Assembly (NCBI GenBank): GCA_947000775.1
Contig: CAMQGK010000327.1
Coordinates: 14,655,501-14,719,500, forward strand
Length of the DNA stretch: 64,000 nt
From: Pterois miles
Lineage: Eukaryota > Chordata > Actinopteri > Perciformes > Scorpaenidae
Reading direction: 5' to 3'
Program-made: the position numbers and the translations under genes
In this document: positions 55,976 through 64,000 of the stretch, in pieces
Position numbering within the stretch: position 1 is the stretch's first letter
Layout: each line of letters opens with the position of its first letter
The notes under the pieces: model-generated
Told to the model about the DNA's origin: nothing
The model's input: only the letters and a program-made list of their open reading frames with translations
The model's database searches: none

Positions 55976-57750
55976 AGTAGAACCTGCCTGTTGCACCAGC
56001 ATTTATTGTTACAGTTAGATTGTTTGGGTGTAGAGTAAACACTAACTGCTATGTTGTGAACTCAAAACTACTAGTGTAGTCCTAGTGTACTCCTACTTAT
56101 GCTATAACTCAACTAAGTCTAAATGATGCACTATCTTCACAACAAATGTGATAAAAACACTATCAACTATTGACACAGGAGACAAATGTGAAGGAGGAGC
56201 GAAAGAGTTCATTTCTTTCCTATTTTCATGCAGGAAACAGTATTTTAAATATTGAGCATTAGTTTGGGTTTGAGATTGTTGAGGCTGTTTGAGGTTTCTG
56301 TTGGCAGACATAAGACCCATGAGCTCAATCACAAGTGTGATGCCGCCACCAGCCAACCACCATGTCTCTCTGCTTCCTGAATCAGTTCCACATTTAGGAA
56401 GTGGGGCGCAGCACCAGGAGCAATCTTCTATGCTGGCTGACGGGCTGATTCTCGCTTTGTAGAGAAGTGACAATCAAACTGAAGGAGATAACGCAGAGGG
56501 AATGCTCACCTGAACTCTGTGTTTGGGTGCAACCAAAAACAGCTCCTCCTTGGTTTGTTTTTGAGTGCTGTGGGTTTACTTTAGTACTGAGGTAGGTTGT
56601 TGAAATTGAAGCTGGGCAGCGGAAAATATGAGCACAGATAAGCAGAGCAGCCAGGGGATAGTAAGAATCAGACGGATATTAAATAGACTTTGGTGAAAAA
56701 GTAGACAGTCTAAATGCTCTTGTCTGGAGGGAGGTAGTAATCCTGTCTGAATTGTTTTTCTTCGCTGTGATTAGAAGCTGTAATTTCCTTACCAATAGGA
56801 TAATTGCTGAGGAATAAAATCAAACAAGATCACCATTCATTCATGCTGGATTTTGACTAAAGCATGCTTAATGCTATTTCCCCTGCAGACAAGAAGTATG
56901 ATTAAAGTAAAACCTGAAGATATAAAAAGATGCCCCCCTTGCTGAAGAAAGAAATAAAACATAAAAAATTGTAATCATTCACTGACTGACATTTATGTCT
57001 TTTCAAGAAAAACTAATTTACTCAGTGATAGTATGCACTTAAAGTTGCATGCACAAAGTGCTTTGTGTGACGGCAAATGTTTGGTACCTCAGTGTTGAGA
57101 CAAAAATGTCGGTTGTTAAAAGCCTTTTTCAAGCGATTGTTTGGTGACTTGGACCGACTCACTGACAGGATCAAAAGTCCCTGAGTGGTGCTTTGTGTTC
57201 CTGCATGTCATTCTCTGGCTGGACTGCGGCTGTTTGAAGTCAAAGCCCTTCATTGATGAGCAGGGTGCGTTGCAGAGCAAAGAGAAGCTCTCTGGAGTGA
57301 TGCGTCACGCTTTCATCTTCTGCCCTGTTTCCATCATATGTTCATAGCTTCTTCGTGACAGGAGAGCTTCAGACCGTCTGAGTCACTGAGTGAAGCCAGT
57401 GTGGAAGTTGTTTGAGGTCGTGGCGAGCAATGAGAGGTTAATAGGAGAAATAGCTGGAGGAAGAAGAGGGTGTGTGTGGTGACTTCTTACCTTAAAACTG
57501 TCCTGCATAAATCCAGCATTACATCCTGATCACTCCAGCATCTAAAGCAGCAACATTTTCCAATGGAACAACCACAATCAGTTGATTTGCACTGTAAAGT
57601 TCAGCAGAATTTGCATAGTTTACTAATTATATCAAGCTGTCTAATGGACTGGAGAAAAGCTATGTGTGTGTGAGCTATAAATGGTTTGCAGACAGGTATG
57701 AGACAGGAATCAGTGGCACAAATACATCTTTTGAATGACTCGTAAACATA
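55976..57750. other. Intergenic, nothing recognised
   Basis: No gene or bounded repeat was seen. The minus frame at 56102-56473 has no domain. Confidence 0.4.
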
Positions 57751-57751
57751 A

Positions 57752-57786
57752 GTAAACAGGGTAAACAGGGTAAACAGGGTAAACAC
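57752..57786. repeat. 10-bp tandem repeat GTAAACAGGG, about 3.5 copies
   Basis: Exact 10-base units with no divergence between copies. Confidence 0.9.
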
Positions 57787-58039
57787 AACCCCATTTGAAG
57801 GCACCATTATTTCAGGACAAATATGATATTTGTCAATTTAAAACATAATTTTGCAATTCAAGAAAGTGGCAGTTTGTCATAGTATCATTTAGTTTTGTGT
57901 GAGACCTCTCAGTGAACTACATCTCTCGTCTCACACAATATACATCACAAACCCCAGCTAGCTATCTAACTTAGCTGTGTTCCACGCACTGATGTACCAT
58001 TATCTTAACTGATGAGTTTTATCCAGAGACTCCTTGTCT

Positions 58040-58125
58040 TTTCATCGCTGGAACCGATCCCAGCTGGCATTGGTCGAAGGCAGGGTACACCCTGGACAGG
58101 TCGCCAGTCCATCACAGGGCTGACC
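58040..58125. repeat. Fragment of a dispersed fish repeat
   Basis: The segment CAGGGTACACCCTGGACAGG followed by TCGCCAGTCCATCAC is a very common fish repeat sequence. No ends were determined. Confidence 0.45.
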
Positions 58126-58144
58126 TCCTTTAAACAATTCATCA

Positions 58145-58225
58145 TAATATTCAATAAGATAAGATAAGATAAGATATTCCTTTATTAGTCCCACAGTGGG
58201 GAAATTTACACCACAGTGGGGAAAT
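58145..58225 (-). repeat. Antisense retroposon tail with (ATAAG)n
   Basis: AAGATAAGATAAGATA is followed by CCTTTATTAGTCCCACAGTG, the complement of the tail of the SINE at 59.94-60.24 kb (CACTGTGGGACAAATAAAGG). The segment CCACAGTGGGGAAAT is then repeated twice. Confidence 0.6.
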
Positions 58226-58274
58226 ATCTTACAATATCAATATCAATACAATATCAATATCTTACACTGAAATA

Positions 58275-58580
<306 letters not shown>

Positions 58581-59935
58581 ATTCTTGCACTCGCGCTATC
58601 CTTGTTGTTGACTTTTTCGGATGTATGTCTTTTGCTGTTTAGCTTAGCTTAGGGAAATTAACAGGCATATAAAATGACATTCCAATTCAGTGCATTTGTC
58701 TCAGTAATGAACTGAATATGTGGTTCCCTTGGTTCCCTCATTAACCGGCAACACAAGCAAAACACACTCCCCTGTCATGTGCAAGCTGGCTGACTTTGTG
58801 GGTGGGAGGCCTGTGTGGGATCACGACCTAGCACCAACTGCGAGGTGCTGCACCGGTGAGTGCTACAGGTTTGTTGGGGCACCTGCACAAAGGAGAGGTG
58901 GGGTGTCTCAGGGAAATATTTTAAATGTCTGCTCACGTCACATGATCGTCTACATCCTCTCTAGGCCAACGACAGGAAACTGGCAATTCCAGATTGGTCA
59001 GAAGTGAAGAAAAAAATTAAAACCAAGAAACCACCAACACTATAAATTAACCCCAACACTGTTTTTAATCTAACCCTAGACAAAAACAATCTTCAACCAA
59101 ATAAACGTTATTTCCAGCAGGATGAGTAAGAGCAGTGAGTAAGAATAGGAGAATGTGTTATTGGCTCTATTGCGTGTCAGCTACTGTTGGCGGCCAACAT
59201 TTCTGGAAAACAGTGATACTATCTGTATCCATGTGCTGCAATCACATACCAGGAAAGACACAGATGTACTGTATTTTGGGCTATTTAGAATCATTACTTG
59301 TGAAACAGTGCTGAAATTTCTTTATATAACAAAAATGTCTCTTTTCAACACCATAAACAAAAAAAAAAAAAAAAAATGTAGTGCTACACTAGTTCAGAAA
59401 ATCCTGATCATCCTGATAACTTTAGAAACTAAAGCCCTTCAAGTAACAGCTACCATCCTTGCATCAACCCTGTTTGCTTGACTGACGATTTGGAGGACTC
59501 CACTATAACGAATGGAGAGAGAGAACGGAGGAGAAGAGGGGGTTTGAAGTATGCTGTTTGTTTCCGTTCAGTGTTGAAAGACTATCCTTTCATCTCTGCT
59601 CATATACTGGTGTCTGTCGTCACACAAAGGGAAGCGAGCACAGCTTTATCTTGCAGAGATTTACAGAGAATTATGAGAAGAGCCAGTGTTCCTGGACCCA
59701 AGTGTTTAAGTGGTCTGACTGATAACACCTCCAGAGATCTTTGTCTGCGACGAGATGTGTGGTAACCCGTGTACAGCGAATCATGTCAGAGACGAGATTG
59801 TAGCAAAACCTCCTCATTGTGGAGCACATCAGATTTCAGGAAAGTACAATTTAACATTTTTGCCTAAGAGGCCTCCAGAAAGGTCTACTTTGCTTGTAGT
59901 TGTGTTTACTTTTTCATAGAGTACCCTATTGGGGG
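58581..59935. other. Intergenic, nothing recognised; (A)n run near 59354-59376
   Basis: No domain-bearing ORF and no bounded repeat. The A run of about 23 may mark an old retroposon end, but nothing upstream is recognisable. Confidence 0.4.
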
Positions 59936-60263
59936 CGGCAGTAGCTCAGTCTGTAGGGAGTTGGCTTGGGAACCGGAGGGTCACCGGTTCAAGTCCCGAC
60001 ATGGACCAAAAACTGAGTGTGAACTGGTAGCTGGAGAGGTGCCAGTTTACCTCTTGGGCACTGCCGAGGTGCCCCTGAGCAAGGAACCAAACCCCCAACT
60101 GCTCGGGGCGCTTGTCAGGAGCAGCCCCCTCACTCTGACATCTCTCCATTAATGCATGTATGTGTGTTTCAGGTCTGCATGTACCATGTATGAGTTAAAC
60201 AGAGTGTAAATTGAATTTCCCCACTGTGGGACAAATAAAGGTAGATCTTCTTCTTCTTCTTCT
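59936..60263 (+). mobile_element. tRNA-derived SINE with (TTC)n tail
   Basis: The A box region AGTAGCTCAGTCTGTAGGG starts at about 59940 and the B box GGTTCAAGTCC is at 59986-59996. Together they form an RNA polymerase III promoter of tRNA origin. A body with GAGGTGCCCCTGAGCAAGGA follows. The 3' end CACTGTGGGACAAATAAAGG was presumably borrowed from a partner LINE, and the (TTC)n tail is at 60247-60263. It is not a functional tRNA gene: no acceptor stem closes. Confidence 0.8.
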
Positions 60264-60389
60264 AAAGTGTATGAGTTTGTAAACAGATATGAATTTACTT
60301 AAATTCATCAAGAATTTTCTACATTAACTACATGCATACAGTCAAATCGCAAAGGGAGCATTTCTCTTTATGTAATACACAAATCATTG

Positions 60390-60760
60390 ACTATGTGCTA
60401 TTAGTTATAGGATAGAAACTATACTAGTATAAAGTATAAAGTATATTCATGAACTAAAATGTGGTACACACTTTAAAGTGTATTTTCATAAACTATAAAT
60501 TGGGCTAGTATCAAACTATCAATCTACCTTGAGTATAGTTGTAGTACAGCACAAAATTTAGATGTAAACTAGTAGTGTAGTCAAAGTACACTATTCTTAC
60601 ACTTAAAAGTATATTTTTTAAACTAAAAATTTTACAGTTTACTTTTAAAATGTATCGACGTAGTACACTTACAAGTATACTAGTATATTGATATTAGTAC
60701 ACTTATTACATAAAGTGTACTTAGGGGAAATATACTTGTACTTGACTTAAAGATATGAGA
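60390..60760. repeat. Dispersed repeat rich in AGTACAC/AAGTATA motifs
   Basis: Repeated TAAACTA, AGTACACT and AAGTATA units, related in style to 4225-4440. Similar text also occurs at 56065-56100. Confidence 0.4.
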
Positions 60761-60964
60761 AATATAGGTTTAATGACTTAACAAGTCTAAATTATGTGGT
60801 GAACCTTAATATTTCATGTTAATGACTTTGTATTATTAGCATTATTATCATCCTGTGTATTTATATTTTACTGTTTCTTTCTCATTTTTGGCTGGTATTA
60901 TATTTTGAAATCATTACAGTTAAAAAGTAAGTCAATCAGTAGTTTGGCATGGAGTCAGATCAGT

Positions 60965-61150
60965 GTCAATGTTAAAAAATGTAAAATGAGAAAGTTTGTG
61001 ACCGGCAGCCATGTTGCGATCTGCTGGGTAAATACCAAGCACCACCAGCCGGAGCACAGCCAATAGAGACACTCTTTCTCTGAAATGACCTGTAATTGGT
61101 CAAAGTCTCCCGTCATGGGCTACATTTTCTAAAGCCTGAAAACACACTTA
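60965..61150. repeat. Fragment of the 20146-20748 MITE family
   Basis: It shares CCAATAG, TCTGAAATGACCTGT, TTGGTCAAAGTCTCCCGTCA and TTTTCTAAAGCCTGAAAACA-like text with the rspo3-intron copy. Ends are missing. Confidence 0.65.
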
Positions 61151-61380
61151 TGAGGAGTTGTAAAAGTGTGTTTGTAATGGGAAGATGATTTACCTCAAAG
61201 AATTATCCTCCTATTTACACAGTACATCCACGGCTACAGACTCACTGGCGTTTTCGGTCCAAATTGGCAGCAGTGCTACCACGGCACCATCTAGAGGTTG
61301 TTCTCAGAAAAACACCAGAAATTCATTTCATTGCTTCTATACTCTTTGAGGAGGGTGAAAAGAGGACATGTCGCACGCAT

Positions 61381-62225
61381 GGATGTATAAAGAGAACTGG
61401 ATACAGCGTTGGAGTCTGAGCCTCATATAGTCTTATGAAAGCTGCTCAGTGGCGCATGAAGTACCTGGATCTTCTTCTTACTGGGCCCTAGTGCACATGT
61501 CCAATATGCGCAGTAGCGTCGGCTCGGTCACATGACTCAGTTACGGGGGTCCAACCATCATGGCTTGTGCTGTCGTCATGGTCTGGATCTCCACAGACAT
61601 TAAAGGAGGAAGGAAATAACTCTGGATTTGGCTATTAGTGTGTTTTACAACTTTTAGGAGCTCCTGATTAAAATAAGTAATCAATAATAATACAGACGTC
61701 TCTTTCTCAATGTAAGTCTATGAGAAAAAGTCTTTTAGGGCCCAATGGCATCACGTGACAGACAGGAGTTGCAGTACCACCGTTGGTCACTACGACCATA
61801 TTGGGATCAACAACCGGCGCTCTTCCCTGGGGCTTGACCATGCGTCATAACATTGAGAGTACAACGCCTGTGCAGTACATGGATATATAAAGAGAACTGG
61901 ATACAGCGTTGGAGGCGAGGCTCCGTGCATTCCTTTGAAAGTTGCTCAGTGGCACATGAAGTCAACGGGTAGACTTCCGGGTCTGGAAGAGTATCCGGAT
62001 CTCCAGAGTCTTCTGGACCCTAGTGTGCATGTCCAGATTCGACATCTGTTTGGTCACAGGGTCCCAACGTCTTGGCTTGCACTGTCGTCACAGCCTGGGT
62101 CTCCAGAGACATAAACAGAGGAAGGAAATAACTCTGGATTTAGCTATTAGTACGTTTCACACCTTTTAGGAACTAAATGATTTTTTAAAAAAAGGGCAAT
62201 TAGAGTGTCCCCCCCCCCCAAAAAA

Positions 62226-62256
<31 letters not shown>

Positions 62257-62385
62257 TATATATATCTGTTGAGTTACAGATGTGTTTTTCACAATGTAAG
62301 TTTATGAGAAAAAGTACCACCATTGGCCACTACACCATGTTGGGATGAACGACTCTTCATGGGGTCTTGGCATAGTCTGGTCTGC
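61381..62385. repeat. 500-bp direct tandem duplication, two copies
   Basis: AAAGAGAACTGGATACAGCG recurs exactly 500 bases apart (61390 and 61890). Later blocks also align: GCTCAGTGGC, GAAGGAAATAACTCTGGATT and the following (T)AGCTATTAGT-like text, and AATGTAAG. Copies have diverged noticeably. The LINE at 62400-63526 inserted in the tail of the second copy. Confidence 0.75.
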
Positions 62386-62399
62386 ACTCGTTGAAACTG

Positions 62400-63526
62400 T
62401 TTTTTTTTTTTTTTTTTTTTTTTAGAAGAGCTTTATTTAACAAAGTTGGACATACAAACAAATGTATGTAGAACAGCAGACAGGTGCTCCAATATATAAA
62501 GGACGACAAAGGAAAATAGATAAATAAAACATAGTAAATTACAGTTATTTACAGTGCCAGTGAATAAATCAAGATAGTTAAAAAAATAAATAAATGGCTA
62601 TAAGGTGACAAGCATAAATTAAAATAAAACAATATAATATTTATAGGAATAAATAAACTCAACATAGGGAATTAAAGTGGAAATACATCAAGCTTCTATA
62701 AACAATTTCTTGTATATGTTTGTGGATGTGGTGCTTTGTTTCGTGTCAATTAGTGTAAGGGATTTCATGTACTCATTGAACTCATGCAAGAAACTTCTAA
62801 AGTTGGGTGGAGTTTTGGAATGTTTGCATTTGTGTATATGAAATTCGGCATACAAAATGAGAAGGTTTATAATAAAGGAGACATTGTTATTTCTATGGAC
62901 AAAAAATAATATAACACTTCTACAGTCAATTGAGATGTTCATCTTAATTTTACACAATATATATTGTTCAAGTTGAGTCCAGAAGTTAATAGATTGGGCA
63001 CAAAAGTAGAATAAATGAGTTATAGATTCAGGTTCCATATTGCAAAAACTGCATTTGTTTTCAATATCTAAAAATTTTGAGAAATATAAATTTATTGGAT
63101 ATATAGTGTGTAAAACTTTGACGTGAACCTCTTTTATTTTGTTGGAGGTACAATACTTATAAGGCAAAGTCCAGGCTTTCTTCCAGTCAATGTCCATAAA
63201 GAGGTTATCCCAAAATGCCTTCCCTCGAGGAGTTATTTTCCTCTTTTCATAAAAGGAATTACGTATATGTTTGTTGTTGCATTTTGAATCCATTATATCA
63301 AGTCCATTTATCATTAGGAGGGGTTCTATTCTTAGTGTTTCTTGATATTGATAATGACTTCTCATCAGGAGAGAAAGGCCATCAAGGATTGCTTTAGTTA
63401 CAAAGTTAAATTCTTTGCTTGTAACTGGGAAGGATTTAAGCCGAAGAAAACGTTCATAACTAAGCATTATACCATGACAATCAAAAAGGTCACATAAAAA
63501 AATAATGTTCTTAACAATCCATTTCT
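62400..63526 (-). mobile_element. 5'-truncated L1-type LINE with 14-bp target duplication
   Basis: Minus-strand insertion. The poly-A tail is the T run at 62400-62423, with AATAAA just before it. ACTCGTTGAAACTG lies at both borders (62386-62399 and 63527-63540) without mismatch. The element keeps only about 1.1 kb of its 3' end. Perfect TSD, intact tail and open frame argue for a recent insertion. Confidence 0.9.
62688..63467 (-). pseudogene. C-terminal fragment of L1-type ORF2 (after the RT domain)
   Basis: The frame is open to the truncation point at about 63524, starting KWIVKNIIFLCDL, so the annotated Met is internal. It shows the post-RT region with LSYERFL, a conserved TPRGKAFWDNLF-like segment, and a CCHC-like zinc-binding motif CSFCNMEPESITHLFYFC as found at the end of LINE ORF2 proteins. 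The endonuclease and reverse transcriptase cores are missing, so it cannot retrotranspose by itself. The frame is undamaged over about 279 codons. Confidence 0.85.
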
Positions 63527-63549
63527 ACTCGTTGAAACTGAGCCAGTAG

Positions 63550-64000
63550 TAAAACACTACTACAGCGTCATTATTACTGCGCATGCGTCATAAAGACGCA
63601 GTCGCTCTACGGTATGTTTGTTTGCGTGCGTACGTACGTACGTGTGCTGGTACGTGTTGTTTCATGCACCTGTGCGAGCGTCATAACTGTCTCTGGAACT
63701 GGAGCGGTGACGACGTACGCGATGGAAGTCCTGCATCGTTCAAAGCGGTTTTGGGTGTCCTCAAGAGAGCACACAGACCAGAAATCACCTCAACACAGCA
63801 CAGGACAACAGGTGGAGGACTGAACCGGGTTTGGCTTTCAAACGGACGTTTTTGCAGGATAAATTTTCAGCGTTGAAATGGGACAGAAGGAGCTAGCAGG
63901 TGATCCGAAATGGCTCGTCGGGATCTCAGTTAAGTCGGGTACTATACCCCGGTGTGAAGGCTAATCCCATATATTTTTGTGAAGGTAATGGTGGGTGAAA
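63550..64000 (+). promoter_or_regulatory. CpG-rich region with NRF1-like site, candidate promoter
   Basis: TGCGCATGCG at 63578-63587 matches the NRF1 palindrome, and CpG density is high to about 63950, unlike the preceding 25 kb. An ATG at 63877 opens a short frame (MGQKELAGDPKWLVGIS) that stops at TAA 63961 unless spliced. It may be the first exon of a gene continuing beyond the window; direction and identity are unproven. Confidence 0.35.

Noticed and set aside
56102..56473. 123-codon - strand ORF
   Set aside because: No similarity I recognise and no neighbouring exon; probably random.
59936..60010. Possible tRNA gene
   Set aside because: A and B boxes are present, but there is no closed cloverleaf and the body continues as a SINE with a retroposon tail.

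Overview
The window looks like nuclear DNA of a ray-finned fish, probably an advanced teleost. The evidence is spliced vertebrate genes with GT-AG introns, residues that differ from mammals in a fish-like way, and very dense short DNA transposons and dinucleotide arrays. No bacterial, viral or organellar gene content was seen. The species cannot be named from the sequence alone.

Four protein-coding genes lie in the first 38 kb. echdc1 (+, six coding exons, 6785-9111) encodes ethylmalonyl-CoA decarboxylase. rnf146 (-, one coding exon, 12872-14038) encodes the PAR-binding RING/WWE ubiquitin ligase. mdh2 (+, 15443-16456) is an intact but intronless mitochondrial malate dehydrogenase gene lying head-to-head with rnf146. 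rspo3 (-, six coding exons, 37230 down to about 19.6 kb) encodes the secreted Wnt agonist R-spondin 3. ECHDC1, RNF146 and RSPO3 are also neighbours on human 6q22.33, so this is conserved synteny. mdh2 is the outsider and is best explained as a retrogene.

The most notable gene feature is in rspo3. The usual two furin-like repeats (FU1, FU2) are followed by an extra, in-phase exon (28424-28570) that encodes a third cysteine-rich FU repeat before the TSP1 domain. Because it is phase 1-1, it can be included or skipped without a frameshift. The terminal basic exon is also odd: the spliced frame stops early, while another frame of the same exon stays open and charged for 127 more bases. RNF146 (through PARylated axin) and R-spondin 3 (through ZNRF3/RNF43 and LGR4-6) both raise Wnt/beta-catenin output, although they act in different cell compartments.

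From about 38 kb to 64 kb I found no host gene. This part holds microsatellites, a solo Gypsy-type LTR with a 5-bp target duplication (47407-47946), nested short transposons (45.3-46.5 kb), a tRNA-derived SINE (59.94-60.26 kb), a 500-bp tandem duplication (61.38-62.4 kb) and a 5'-truncated L1-type LINE with a perfect 14-bp target duplication (62400-63526). A (TA)n tract near 58.3-58.6 kb carries short inverted copies of nearby unique DNA, suggestive of template switching. The last 450 bases are CpG-rich with an NRF1-like palindrome and may be the promoter of the next gene. All exon boundaries were read by eye from splice signals and codon phase; UTR limits and repeat family names are less certain.
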